From Pycnococcus provasolii (Eukaryota > Chlorophyta > Pseudoscourfieldiophyceae > Pseudoscourfieldiales > Pycnococcaceae), in contig OW568893.1 of NCBI GenBank assembly GCA_938743325.2, positions 476,512 to 540,511 of the forward strand: DNA of 64,000 bases, in the 5' to 3' direction. Shown piece after piece: positions 45,790 through 55,563 of the stretch; within the stretch, counting starts at the first letter, position 1, and the number at the start of each line of letters is the position of its first letter. The notes under the pieces are model-generated. The model searched no databases, was not told the origin of the DNA, and was given only the letters and a program-made list of their open reading frames with translations. Made by a program: the position numbers and the translations under genes.

Positions 45790-48660
45790 ATGGCGAGGAG
45801 TCGCGGCGGCGTCCCTCTTAGTACTATGGCGTCGCTTCCCTGTTCTTGTTCTTATCTTCTGCTTCTCATTGGATATTGTGTCGTCTTCGCGGCGTCCTCG
45901 CAGACAACCGTCACGCAGCTGCACGGATCAGGTACCACGAACCCCTCCAAGCTCCTCTGGGATGTCCTCGAGACGTTCGAAAGCAGGTCCAAAATACCGC
46001 TGCACCTCACGTACAGGGCGGTGGGAAGCAGCACCGGGCAGAAGGAGTTTGTTGGCGAGAACAACGGCTTCAACAGCTACACGGACTTTGGAAGCGGCGA
46101 CATCCCCGTGTCCAAGGCGAACTACGACGCGCTCACGGCGGCGAAAGGCGCGGATGCGCTCGTGCACATCCCGTACGTGGTGGGCGGCATCGCCGTCTTC
46201 TACAACCTTCCGGGTGTTACCGACGCTGTGAAGCTGGACGGGTGCACGCTCGCGAAGATCTTCAGCCGCCAGATCACGAAGTGGGACGACGAGGCGATCG
46301 TCAAGCTGAACCCCGCCATGAAGGCGAGCATTCCGGCGGGCCAGGAGATCTCCGTCGTGCACCGCGTGCTCGGAAGCAGCTCCACGTCGGGTCTCACCAA
46401 CTACCTCAACCGCCACGCTCAGGAGTTTGGATGTGCGGCTGCCTGGACTCTCGGCGCCGGCTCGACCGTCGAGTGGCCAGCGGATACCGTCCCTGCTCAG
46501 GGCTCGGGCAACATGGCGAGCACGCTGCAGAGCACGCCGTACACGATTGGATACCTTGACGCGGGACACGGACACAGCCTCGGTCTTGGCGAGATTGCGC
46601 TCCTCAATCGCGACGGAGTGAGTTTGACGAGCAAGCAGGCGACCCTGGGTGCCGCGGCGTCAGCCGCGCTCAGGGCTAGCATCATCCCCGCAGATTCCAC
46701 GCAGAGCTTCGCCGACGTCGCCCTGTACGACCTTGGAGGAGCCGACACGTGGCCCATTACGATGGTGAGCTACTTCTACGTGCGTACAGACCTGACGGCG
46801 ATGGATCCCACGAGCTTCGGCGTGCTGAAGGCGATGCTCGAATACGTGAGCACGTCCGAGGAGGGACAGAAGAAGGCTGGCGAGTACTCGTTCAGCGCCA
46901 TTCCCGCGGAGCTCGTTACTTACAACCAGGAGACGATCAAGAAGCTTCGCGGTCCTGCGAATGCGCCTGTGTTTACGTTCGAGACGGCTTCGAAGACGCA
47001 AGCGTACGAGGGCCAGGGCGACTACATCATCTCGGGCAAGCGCAAGAGCTTCGCGGAGATTGATCACGCGCAGATGGCTACGGAAATGGCTGCTGTGGCC
47101 GATCGCGTCAAGGCTCTTGAGGCGAAGGTGGATGACCACCACGGCGACGACAGTAAAGGCACCACCCAAGGCTCGGGAATCACGCAGCTGCACGGATCAG
47201 GTACCACGAACCCCTCCAAGCTCCTCTGGGATGTCCTCGAGACGTTCGAAAGCAGGTCCAAAATACCGCTGCACCTCACGTACAGGGCGGTGGGAAGCAG
47301 CACCGGGCAGAAGGAGTTTGTTGGCGAGAACAACGGCTTCAACAGCCACACGGACTTTGGAAGCGGCGACATCCCCGTGTCCAAGGCGAACTACGACGCG
47401 CTCACGGCGGCGAAAGGCGCGGATGCGCTCGTGCACATCCCGTACGTGGTGGGCGGCATCGCCGTCTTCTACAACCTTCCGGGTGTTACCGATGCTGTGA
47501 AGCTGGACGGGTGCACGCTCGCGAAGATCTTCAGCCGCCAGATCACGAAGTGGGACGACGAGGCGATCGTCAAGCTGAACCCCGCCATGAAGGCGAGCAT
47601 TCCGGCGGGCCAGGAGATCTCCGTCGTGCACCGCGTGCTCGGAAGCAGCTCCACGTCGGGTCTCACCAACTACCTCAACCGTCATGCTCAGGAATTGTGC
47701 CCCACCGCGTGGACTCTCGGCGCCGGCTCGACGGTGAAATGGACGGCGGATACCGTCGCTGCTCAGGGCTCGGGCAACATGGCGAGCAAGCTGCAGAGCA
47801 CGCCGTACACGATTGGATACCTTGACGCGGGACACGGACACAGCCTTGGTCTTGGCGAGATTGCGCTCCAGAACCGCGACGGAGTGAGTTTGACGAGCAA
47901 GCAGGCGACCCTGGGTGCCGCGGCTACTCAGGCAATCAAAAGCGGCATCATCCCCGCAGATTCCACGCAGAGCTTCGCCGACGTCGCCCTGTACGACCTG
48001 CGAGGCGCCGACACGTGGCCCATTACGATGGTGAGCTACTTCTACGTGCGTACAGACCTGACGGCGATGGATCCCACGAGCTTCGGCGTGCTGAAGGCGA
48101 TGCTTGAATACGTGAGCACGTCCGAGGAGGGACAGAAGAAGGCTGGCGAGTACTCGTTCAGCGCCATTCCCGCGGAGCTCGTTACTTACAACCAGGAGAC
48201 GATCAAGAAGCTTCGCGGTCCTGCGAATGCGCCTGTGTTTACGTTCGAGACGGCTTCGAAGACGAAGGCGTACGAGGGCCAGGGCGACTACATCATCTCG
48301 GGCAAGCGCAAGAGCTTCGCGGAGATTGATCACGCGCAGATGGCTACGGAAATGGCTGCTGTGGCCGATCGCGTCAAGGCTCTTGAGGCGAAGGTGGATG
48401 ACCACCACGGCGACGACAGCAACGCGGTGACCAAGTTGACGACCACGAAAGCTGAGTCGACGACGAAGGTCACGACGGTGCAAGCGAAAGGGAACGGCGA
48501 TGACGAGAGCACCAAGTCTCTTGCGATTATTGCGCTCGTGTTCAGTATCATCTCAACGATCATCAGTGTTGGTGTTCCGCTGGTGGTTTCGCGCGCTCAG
48601 TCATCTTCCAAGCAGGCTGACATTAAGGCGCACCTGAACAACATGGCGTCGAACATCTGA
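45790..48660 (+). CDS. Tandem PstS-like phosphate-binding protein with C-terminal membrane anchor
   Basis: The first ATG is 45790; a second at 45826 (MASLPCS) directly precedes the signal peptide (YLLLLIGYCVVFAASS) and may be used instead. The ~956-residue protein contains two nearly identical PstS-type periplasmic-binding domains (45912-47153 and 47181-48419). Each has LHGSGTTNPSKLLWDVLETF, YRAVGSSTGQKEF, FGSGDIPVSKANYDAL, SSSTSGLTNYLNRH and TMVSYFYVRTDL and ends in a short coiled coil. After them comes a Thr/Lys linker and a membrane helix (SLAIIALVFSIISTIISVGVPLVV) with a short tail. Bacterial PstS binds phosphate for an ABC importer. Here the receptor is surface-anchored with no transporter visible, so its role (capture, sensing or adhesion) is inferred. 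The two domains differ only in small patches, indicating recent duplication or gene conversion. Confidence 0.9.
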   Translation: MARSRGGVPLSTMASLPCSCSYLLLLIGYCVVFAASSQTTVTQLHGSGTTNPSKLLWDVLETFESRSKIPLHLTYRAVGSSTGQKEFVGENNGFNSYTDFGSGDIPVSKANYDALTAAKGADALVHIPYVVGGIAVFYNLPGVTDAVKLDGCTLAKIFSRQITKWDDEAIVKLNPAMKASIPAGQEISVVHRVLGSSSTSGLTNYLNRHAQEFGCAAAWTLGAGSTVEWPADTVPAQGSGNMASTLQSTPYTIGYLDAGHGHSLGLGEIALLNRDGVSLTSKQATLGAAASAALRASIIPADSTQSFADVALYDLGGADTWPITMVSYFYVRTDLTAMDPTSFGVLKAMLEYVSTSEEGQKKAGEYSFSAIPAELVTYNQETIKKLRGPANAPVFTFETASKTQAYEGQGDYIISGKRKSFAEIDHAQMATEMAAVADRVKALEAKVDDHHGDDSKGTTQGSGITQLHGSGTTNPSKLLWDVLETFESRSKIPLHLTYRAVGSSTGQKEFVGENNGFNSHTDFGSGDIPVSKANYDALTAAKGADALVHIPYVVGGIAVFYNLPGVTDAVKLDGCTLAKIFSRQITKWDDEAIVKLNPAMKASIPAGQEISVVHRVLGSSSTSGLTNYLNRHAQELCPTAWTLGAGSTVKWTADTVAAQGSGNMASKLQSTPYTIGYLDAGHGHSLGLGEIALQNRDGVSLTSKQATLGAAATQAIKSGIIPADSTQSFADVALYDLRGADTWPITMVSYFYVRTDLTAMDPTSFGVLKAMLEYVSTSEEGQKKAGEYSFSAIPAELVTYNQETIKKLRGPANAPVFTFETASKTKAYEGQGDYIISGKRKSFAEIDHAQMATEMAAVADRVKALEAKVDDHHGDDSNAVTKLTTTKAESTTKVTTVQAKGNGDDESTKSLAIIALVFSIISTIISVGVPLVVSRAQSSSKQADIKAHLNNMASNI
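45912..47153 (+). repeat. PstS-coding direct repeat, unit 1 (1242 bp)
   Basis: Nearly identical in DNA to 47181-48419, beginning CACGCAGCTGCACGGATCAG in both. Differences cluster at 46420-46500 and 46660-46740. The offset between units is 1269 bp. Confidence 0.95.
47181..48419 (+). repeat. PstS-coding direct repeat, unit 2 (1239 bp)
   Basis: Second copy, one codon shorter than unit 1 near the NYLNRHAQE motif. Long runs of synonymous sites are identical to unit 1, which shows the duplication is recent or is kept uniform by gene conversion. Confidence 0.95.
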
Positions 48661-49061
48661 GAAGATAAGTCGTGATCTTCTTGACGTGTGTGTGCCATCT
48701 CTTTCACGAGGATGATGGCGTTCAATGCGCACGTCCAAGAAGCTGAGTTGGCGATGTCGTGGACGGTTCGGCATGCTCTCGCAACACAGCGCGAGGGTGC
48801 GTCGATATGTGACGCTGTGAGACGAAAAATTGCTCATTTTGAGAATTCGCTCGTGGCTGAGGTCATTACTAGGCAATCGCTAGCTGTGGGGGCGGAAACG
48901 ACAGGGACGGGAAACGGAGTCGTCGTTTCGAAGGAATTTTGGAGAGTAGGTTCCGCCATTTTGGCGTCGGAGGTGTTTAGAATACACCTCGTTTTTGAAA
49001 TAAAAAACAACAATTTACAAGAACAAACAAACACACAACGTCGACGGGGAGATGGACATCT
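48661..49061. other. Convergent 3' region; possible unresolved small gene
   Basis: Between the stops of tandem PstS (+) and DDA1 (-). A plus frame from ATG 48712 and a minus frame from ATG 48959 (MAEPTLQNSF, 41 codons) both look half-coding. The minus frame could be extended by an unsupported splice (donor TA|GTAATG). I cannot decide, and annotate no gene. Confidence 0.4.
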
Positions 49062-49469
49062 CTACGACAATCGGCTCCTCTTCGTTGCGGGTGCGATGAA
49101 GCCGCCGCTTCGTGCGTTGGCACCAGACGCGGTCGTGGATGACGACGACGACGACGCGTGCTTGTTCCTGATGAGCGATCGCACAAGCACGTTAGTTCCA
49201 TCCGTGGTGACGACGCCATCTGGCGGTGGCGCAGTGTTGTGCGTGCACACATACGTCGCCGCGCTTTTGGTTGTTGAGATGGTTTCGGCGGGCGCACCTT
49301 GACTCGAGGCGACGATCCGTGCTCTCGTCTGATGCGTGCAGAGCTTCGTGCCAAAGTCGGGCAAGTTTGCAAGCCGCGACGCCACCGTTTCCGCGTTCGT
49401 TTCTTCCTCGCGTTCTTCGAGCTGCGCTGCGACGGCGTGCTCCGTGCCGCGAGCAGGAGGGGCGGCCAT
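49062..49469 (-). CDS. DDA1: DDA1 homologue (DET1-DDB1-associated protein 1)
   Basis: The first ATG is at 49469 (MAAPPARGTEH; the upstream codons start with TTG), giving 135 residues. The core matches plant and animal DDA1: RLANLPDFGTKLC, then SAATYVCTHNTAPPPDGVVTT, DGTNVLVRSLIRNKH, and a basic tail ending KRSRLS. In plants the equivalent reads as an LPSYDP...ATYRPTH...PPPDQVITTEAKNILIRH pattern. DDA1 is a small, mostly extended subunit of CUL4-DDB1 E3 ubiquitin ligases that stabilises DDB1-receptor assemblies and, in plants, works with DET1/COP10 in light signalling. It is divergent from GPN2 across 204 bp. The N-terminal extension of ~30 residues is not part of the usual family. Confidence 0.72.
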   Translation of the reverse strand: MAAPPARGTEHAVAAQLEEREEETNAETVASRLANLPDFGTKLCTHQTRARIVASSQGAPAETISTTKSAATYVCTHNTAPPPDGVVTTDGTNVLVRSLIRNKHASSSSSSTTASGANARSGGFIAPATKRSRLS

Positions 49470-49673
49470 GGCCAAGAAGGTGAAGATGAAGAAGGAGGAG
49501 GAGGAGGGCAGGACTGAGGGCAGGCGAGGGAGAATTGAGATAGGGGTTTAGGGGTTCGTCGATCCGCGCCGTTGCTAACCCCCATTCCAGTCCTCCTCCT
49601 CCTCCCATTTTGGCCGGTGTGATGCCCGCCGCCTCAGGCGCTTGTGCAGTGACAGTGCGTGCCGCCTAACCTC
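49470..49673. promoter_or_regulatory. Bidirectional promoter DDA1/GPN2 with AGGGGTTTAGGGGTT
   Basis: TAGGGGTTTAGGGGTT at 49541-49556 sits ~75-90 bp from the DDA1 start and ~115 bp from the GPN2 start. The 204-bp spacer leaves room for only one shared promoter region. Confidence 0.55.
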
Positions 49674-50621
49674 ATGGTGTTCGGCCAGGTGGTCGTTGGG
49701 TACGCGGGGTCAGGGAAAACCACATACGTGCACGCCGCGGCGTCCTACATGCGCGCGCTCGGACGTGACGTCTGCGTCGTGAACGTCGACCCAGCCGCCG
49801 AGGAAAACAGCAGAAAGCAACAAGAAGAGACGGGGGAGGCACACGCTCGTACGTTCGACGTTGACGTGCGCCACCTCATTCGTGCCGACGATGCGGCGAG
49901 GGAGCACAAACTCGGCCCGAACGGTGCGCTCATCTACGCGGCGGACTACCTCTGCGCGAACTCCGACTGGCTCGTGGAAAAGCTTCGTCCGTTCGTCGCG
50001 CGGAACTGCTACTTTCTGTTCGACTGTCCAGGTCAGCTCGAGCTCTTCCAGAGCCGCGACTCGCTGCGTGGAGCACTCGAGGCGGTGACAAAAGCGCTAT
50101 CCGTTCGGTGGTGTTGTCTCCACCTCACCGACAGCCACCTTTGTGCGGATGGCTTCAAGTACGTCTCCGCGCTGCTTTGCACGCTATCGGCGATGCTCTT
50201 CTTCGACGCGCCGCACGTGTGCGCGATCAGCAAGTGCGACCTGGTGGATGCGTCGATGCGCCGCGAGATGGATATGCCATTCCGGTTCTACCGCGGCGGC
50301 GCGCGCGGTGACCTGACGCGTCTCGCCGACGCGATGGAGTACCGGCATAAGGGCCTTCGTGGAACGCATCTTGCGCAGTTGACTCGCAACTTGCTTGAGT
50401 TGGCGGATGACTACGGCCTAGTAAGTTTCGCGTCGCTTGCGGTTGAGGATACGCGCAAGCTCGCGCGCGTCGTCGCTCTGTGCGACCGTTCCGTCGGCTA
50501 CGTGCCCGCTAGCGACGCGGAGGGCGGCGGCGGCGGCGTGTCGGCTGCCTCGCTCGTTGCCGGCGAGGATTCGGACGACGACGACGACGACGACGACGAC
50601 GACCTCTTCGACGACGACTAG
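49674..50621 (+). CDS. GPN2: GPN-loop GTPase (GPN2-like)
   Basis: The ATG at 49674 (CTCATGGTG) starts MVFGQVVVGYAGSGKTTY; the earlier in-frame GTG is not used. 315 residues. The P-loop is GYAGSGKTT (9-17), the family-defining GPN motif is LGPNGAL (80-86), and the Walker B-like element is YFLFDCPGQLELF. LTDSHLCADGFKYVSALLCTL is typical of GPN2 among the three eukaryotic paralogues. SKCDLVD is the G4 base-specificity motif. GPN GTPases act in cytoplasmic assembly and nuclear import of RNA polymerase II. The C terminus ends in a poly-Asp tail encoded by a GAC repeat, of unknown role. Length fits the family. Confidence 0.92.
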   Translation: MVFGQVVVGYAGSGKTTYVHAAASYMRALGRDVCVVNVDPAAEENSRKQQEETGEAHARTFDVDVRHLIRADDAAREHKLGPNGALIYAADYLCANSDWLVEKLRPFVARNCYFLFDCPGQLELFQSRDSLRGALEAVTKALSVRWCCLHLTDSHLCADGFKYVSALLCTLSAMLFFDAPHVCAISKCDLVDASMRREMDMPFRFYRGGARGDLTRLADAMEYRHKGLRGTHLAQLTRNLLELADDYGLVSFASLAVEDTRKLARVVALCDRSVGYVPASDAEGGGGGVSAASLVAGEDSDDDDDDDDDDLFDDD

Positions 50622-51146
50622 CGAAGTGCGCTTGTTTGGTTAGATGGCTCGTTCAGTAATGGCTTGTACTTTACTTTTGTCCCATCCATTGACTGCCGCC
50701 AACTTTAGAAATATCGCGCGCGCGGCAAAATCGCAAACCACTCTCGTGCGCCTTTTTCTCTGTGTGTGCCTGGGGATACGGAGAGTAGTTGGTGGCGGAG
50801 TGGAGTGGAGTGCATTGGTAGCACACACCACCATGTGTGGATCCCCAGAAGAACAGTGCTGAGGAGGACGAGGACGTTGTTACTCGCATGACCGGGTCCC
50901 CCTCTTCTTGCTCGTCTTGTCGTCCCGGCATTCTTCATTCATTGCACTGGCCTTCCCCCCTGACCCCCTCGAGGTGGCCTTGCCCTCTACCAGGGACTGA
51001 CTGGGTTGACCAAACTCACCTTACCCTCCTCCTTCTTACCCTCCTCGTCGTCGTCGTCGTCGCCGTCCCGACTCTCTCGCTCTCCCTCCCCATCGACGCC
51101 AACGAGCTTATTACCACTCCCTTCTACTTAAGGTCTGCTCTCAGCC
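50622..51146. other. Intergenic between GPN2 and unknown spliced gene
   Basis: 525 bp without a convincing gene. A TCGTCG repeat and pyrimidine-rich leader (51025-51100) precede the next ATG, consistent with a promoter and 5' UTR. A GGAGTGGAGTGGAGTG repeat occurs at ~50798-50812. Confidence 0.5.
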
Positions 51147-52583
51147 ATGTCCGGAGCCCCAGGCCGCGACGTCACGCGGTTCGTCGACGAGGCGGACCCG
51201 ATGCGCTCACTTGTCTCAGCCGCGGAGTGGTTCTCCAAGGACGGACGGTACGCGCTCAGCGTCATGCAGTGGGAGCCGCTCGCGAAACACCCGACGATTC
51301 TAAAAGCCATCAAGCGGAAAAGCCAAGTCAAACTGCTGTGCCAAATTGCAAAGGCGAGGCCCCACGCGGACGTCCTGCTGTACAAGGAAATTGCAAAGTG
51401 CGTGCACCGTCATCCCTAAGAAGCTTTCTTGAAATGGTGAACGACCAAGCAACACTCACAAGCAGGAAACACACACAAACACACACAAAACACAAACAGG
51501 CTATTTGTCGTGTTGTCCGAGGACGACTTCTCGGGAGGACTCAGCCCCTTCGACGTGCTTGAGTGGTATCTCGAAGGCATGACGCGCATACCGTTGAACA
51601 AGCACTCGGGAGAAAGGTCGCCGGAGCCGGCGCACTCTGCTGCGTGGAACGAACGGCACAACTTTGTGCAGGGGGATGACAGCGACCGATTCGCGGGAAA
51701 GGATGAGGCCAACCCAAGCCGCGTCGTGCTTCGGCTCCTGCAGTTTCTCCTCAGGCAGCTCAGCTTCGAGTTCCTTACAGACAGCGAGAAGGCGTCGATG
51801 GAAATTGACCGCGACGACTTACCTGACACGGTGGTGGACTCCATCGTTAACGTCATCGCGCGGTGCTGGAAAGTGATGAGAGTGGACACCATGGGAGGTT
51901 GCACGGACTGCGAGAAGACGATGACTATCATTGACGACGTTCTCGAGGTGTGGGAGCGACACGCGGACCAAAATCCCATCACTTTCGTCAAGGATACCGC
52001 GGGCCAAGCTGTCATGGAAATTCGCCTAGTCGTCTGCCGCCTCCTTGAACTTCAGCCAATTCTGCTCACCTCAGCCCCGTACGCTCGAGTTCGGCCGAAG
52101 CTGATACGCCTTGATGACAAGGTTGCCATACAGGCGCTCAACTTCGCACGGCACAAGGCACTTTCACTGCGCAGCAGTGGCGGCGTCCTACCGTCTCCAC
52201 GCGCGCCATTTGAGGTTGCCTCGTCGCGCTTGCACATGACGATGAGTCCGCGCAAGCCTGGTTCCACGAGAGAGACATACATGAACAGCCTAATTGCGAT
52301 GGGACATCGACCACCAACGGCGCCATCTCCTGGAAGACAAACCGGCAGAAGAGGGGCGGTCGAACCCGTTGAACGGGAGCGGCCTTCGACGTCGTCGAGC
52401 TCGTTGAGCATGCCGTCCATGCCTTGGATGCGTCAGCTCATTCCACCCGGCAAGGAGGATTTGCTTGTCGTTCGCGTACGATCGGGCATGGCGCCAGTGA
52501 CGCCACGCACAATGATGCGTACTCAAAAGGATAGGAAAAAAACGGCAGCCTTGTTGACTGCCGCATCCAACGTGCGAGGCTAA
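51147..52583 (+). CDS. Unknown conserved-looking protein, two exons
   Basis: Exon 1 (51147-51397, ATG in GCCATGTCC) joins exon 2 (51500-52583) across a 102-bp intron with GTGCGT donor and AACAG acceptor, phase 2 (AA+G makes Lys). The spliced protein is 444 residues and reads through the junction as LLYKEIAK|LFVVLSEDD. The N-terminal ~260 residues look globular and helical (SLVSAAEWFSKDGRYALSVM, LLCQIAKARPHADVLLY, LRLLQFLLRQLSFEFLTDSEK, DVLEWYLEGMTRIPL). Residues ~325-440 are Pro/Ser/Arg-rich and probably disordered. I do not recognise the family. No signal peptide or membrane helix. Exon 2 alone has no ATG at its 5' end, which supports the splice. Confidence 0.7.
51398..51499 (+). other. Intron of unknown gene
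   Basis: 102 bp, donor AA|GTGCGT, acceptor CACAAACAG|G. It has a CA-rich 3' end (AACACACACAAAC) and stop codons in the exon-1 frame. Removal restores one continuous frame. Confidence 0.75.
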
Positions 52584-53005
52584 CCACGGAACCTTCATTC
52601 AGTAATGAAGTTGCACATTATTTTGTCCAACGGTCGTCCATTCACATCATTCACTTTCACCATTCAGCCCCTTCCCCGGTGCCATTCACTTCGCGTTTTT
52701 GTTCATGGCGCGGGTGATTTTGAAGGTTGTATTGCTCGATCAGGGCGCTTTCGTTGGCGTAGTGAGGTCTCCGGTTGCGACTACGGATCTCGCGCGCGAC
52801 CAGACGCCGTCCTCACCCGCTGCTGGTGGTTCGGCCGCGCCATCGGTCCTTGAGTAAGAGTATGTAACTATCTCTTCTCAATGCTTTACTAAGACCTGGG
52901 CGTGGCATCGGGCCCGCGCAGCGCAGGGGGGGAGGGGGATTAAAAAAAATAGAGCTGTAGGAATGTTACTGCGTCACTCCTACCCAAGCAAAAAGAGCCA
53001 ATCAC
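52584..53005. other. Convergent 3' region
   Basis: 422 bp between the unknown spliced gene and DPE1 stops. The plus frame at 52605-52853 lacks coding character. TTCATTCAGTAATG and a GGGGGGGAGGGGG run (52925-52937) are noted. I see no gene. Confidence 0.5.
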
Positions 53006-55154
53006 TTACTTGCCAAGGCCAAAGAGCCTGGAAAGCCAGCCATTTCCGCTCTTCTCGTTGCTCGACTTTTTCTCCGTCTTATCATCACTGACCTCCTTCG
53101 GACTCTCGTACGGCGTCAGCAGACCATCTGGCTTCGGACGAGGCTTGCCGCGTCTGTACAGAGGTAATGTCTCAGCCATCCAATCCACACTCGCCTTGCG
53201 CAGCGCATCGACGCCTCCATCGACGCGATATGCCCAGTTGCCTACCGCAACACCTGGTGTATTCATGCGACCCTCATCGTTTGTAAGCAGAAGAAGATCC
53301 TGCGCGGGAACGATCGCGGTGCGTGACGCGCACTGCATCGCGAGACCCATGAGACGCCGCGTCGCATCCTTTTCTTCCAATGGCTTTGTTTTTGTAAGCG
53401 AGCCCGCACCGTCGTCGAGGTACTGCGAGACGTACTTTTTAACTTCTTCCGGCTGACCGCGGTACCATCCGAGCGTCGTTTCGTTGTCGTGCGTTCCGGT
53501 GTACACGACGGAGTTCACTTCGTAGTTGTGCGGCAGGTGTGTATTCCCGTTGCCTCCCCCTCCAAATGCGAACTGAAGCACAACCATTCCAGGTGCACCG
53601 ATGTGAGCACGTAGCGAGTTCACGTCGTCTGTGATGATACCGAGGTCCTCGGCGACAAGCTTGGATGCGGGAAGCACATCTTTCAAGGAGTCGAAAAATG
53701 CCTCACCAGGTCCCTGGCGCCACTTCCCGCTCTTGGCTGTCTCGGAGTCCGCAGGCACGCTCCAGTAGCCTGCAAAGGCGCGGAAGTGATCGATGCGCAC
53801 CATGTCGTGCAGCTCAAGTAGTCGCTCGATGCGTCGACGCCACCAAACGAATCCGCTCTTTTTCTGTGCCGCCCAGTCGAACAGCGGTGAGCCCCAAAGC
53901 TGTCCATCGTCGCTAAAAGCATCGGGCGGAACGCCGCTCACATTCTCCATCTCGAACAGCTCGCGATTTGCCCACACGTCTGCGCTGTTGCCACCCACGT
54001 AGATGGGAATGTCTCCAAGCAACTTGACACCGCGCGCGTTCGCGTACTCCTTAAGCTCGAGCCACGCGGCATGGAAGAGGAACTGCACAGCCTCGAATCG
54101 CGCGATGCGCTCCTCGTTCTCCGACGCCACCTTCGCAAGAGCCGATTTATCTCGATTGCGCAGCGATTCATCCTGCCACTCCCACCAATCAACCTTGTGA
54201 TTCTCTGGCATTGACTGAATGGCATCGAAGATGGCTGCATCTGGCAGCCACGACTGTGTCAGGGGATCGCTCTTGAACAGCTCAAACTGCTTTCCCAGCT
54301 CACTCTCACCATCAAGCTTAAGCAGCGCATCAGCCGCCTTCTCGAGTAGCGGCATCTTCGCCTTGACAGCTGCGTCAAAATCACACTTCCACTTCCAGCG
54401 AGCGTCGCTTGCAATCTGAGCGGCAAGTCCATCCGCGTCAGACTGCGTGACGAGTCCCCACGCAACGAGTCTGTCTACGGAAATGAGAAGCTCGTTGCCG
54501 CAGGAGGCGTTGGTGCCGCTGTACGGACTCCAGTACTCCTGCTCAGGTGGAACGAGTGGCAGCACCTGCCATATCGTGAATCCTGCGTCGGCGAGATAGT
54601 CAACAAAAGCATACGATGCTTGCGAACCAGCTTCTCCACACCCGTACGGCCCTATTTTTATTTGTGTGTGTGTGTGTGTTTGATTTCGTTTGTAAGGTCT
54701 CAAGCACAGAACTACAGAGTGACATTTGTAAATCGTGCAGAAAGAAAGCCAGCCATCGGGTACACATAAAGGTTATCAGCACGGTTTTGAAGTTGAAGGC
54801 TCAGGTGGTTGATCCAATGTGCAAAAGACGTTCGTCACGCGGCTGCGGGTGGGCGGTTTGTGCGCCTCGAACAAAAGCGTGCGTACCTTCTAAGCTCGTG
54901 GGGTGCAAGATGACACCCGCGCATCTTCCGTCATCTGGTTTCTTCCCCAGCTTGTCATATCCCTCGGGCAGCGCCTCTCCCAACGTCGTCGCCGCGGGGG
55001 ATACCACGCGATCTGCTCGTCGCTGCGACCTGGACGCGACGTTGCGCGGCAGGTGTCGTCCTGCGGCGCGTGTGCAGGAGGCGTGCTTGGCGGCGTGCGC
55101 GTGCGCGGCTGCGGTGGAGGCGCGCACGTGCGTGGCGGCGCGCAGCTGAGACAT
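53006..55154 (-). CDS. DPE1: 4-alpha-glucanotransferase (disproportionating enzyme, GH77), plastid, two exons
   Basis: Exon 1 (55154-54887, ATG at 55154) codes an Ala/Arg/His-rich transit peptide and GVILHPTSLE; exon 2 (54651-53006) continues GPYGCGEAGSQASYAFVDYL. The junction restores the family motif LHPTS...GPYGxG, and the spliced protein has 637 residues. GH77 catalytic residues are visible: nucleophile Asp in MVRIDHFRAF, acid/base Glu in LVAEDLGI, and Asp in GTHDNETT. SPYSGTNASCGNELLIS and the DIPIYVGGNSADVWAN motif are also intact. The enzyme transfers maltooligosaccharide segments in plastid starch metabolism. A Lys/Ser-rich C-terminal extension (~40 residues ending WLSRLFGLGK) is not typical. 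Confidence 0.93.
54652..54886 (-). other. Intron of DPE1
   Basis: 235 bp, donor AAG|GTACGC, acceptor AAAATAG. It carries a TG/CA microsatellite (about 54663-54679) just before the acceptor. Splicing is needed to join the transit peptide and LHPTS motif with the rest of the enzyme. Confidence 0.8.
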
Positions 55155-55380
55155 GCGAGTTGTCGTTGTGAGGGGAGAGGCGAAGGGAGGAGGGTTTCAA
55201 GTTTCAAGAGAGGGGAGGGATGAGGAAGGGGGGAGGATGAGGGGAGGGAGTCCAGGGCTTCGTTGCACGTTGCCGCATCGCATCGCATCCCATCCCATCC
55301 CATCCCAGTCCCATCCCAGAAACACTTATTACAAGTCCCGGGGGGAGGGGAACACCCTAATACTAATGCGCTAACCCTAG

Positions 55381-55563
55381 ACGATTGTCGGCCCAGGAGT
55401 TCTGTCAACCGACAGCACGTACGCGCCATTTGTAGATGGCATGCAAGACGACGTCTTCTGGCACGACGCGCCGGAGACAAAGGGTGGTGGCGCAGACGTG
55501 GCAATTGGACAGGTGTGGCCTGGACCAACGGCATTCCCAGATTTTTTACACTTGACGAACGAA
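55381..55563 (+). pseudogene. GH31 alpha-glucosidase shard
   Basis: Immediately after an in-frame TAG, a ~60-codon frame reads TIVGPGVLSTDSTYAPFVDG, then DDVFWHDAPE, then IGQVWPGPTAFPDFLH. This is the conserved GH31 segment just before the catalytic Asp-containing WIDMNE motif. The match ends where it meets the antisense 3' end of ARPC2, and no other part of GH31 is present. CCCTAG just before it could be an old splice acceptor. I read it as an orphan exon fragment left by rearrangement. Confidence 0.6.

Noticed and set aside
47197-48483. Long ORF antisense to tandem PstS (428 aa)
   Set aside because: Same artefact of codon bias; duplicated only because the sense gene is duplicated.
48688-49302. 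Plus-strand ORF after the tandem PstS gene
   Set aside because: Starts with GTG, overlaps DDA1 in antisense, and has no recognisable motif. Left as an open question in the intergenic entry.
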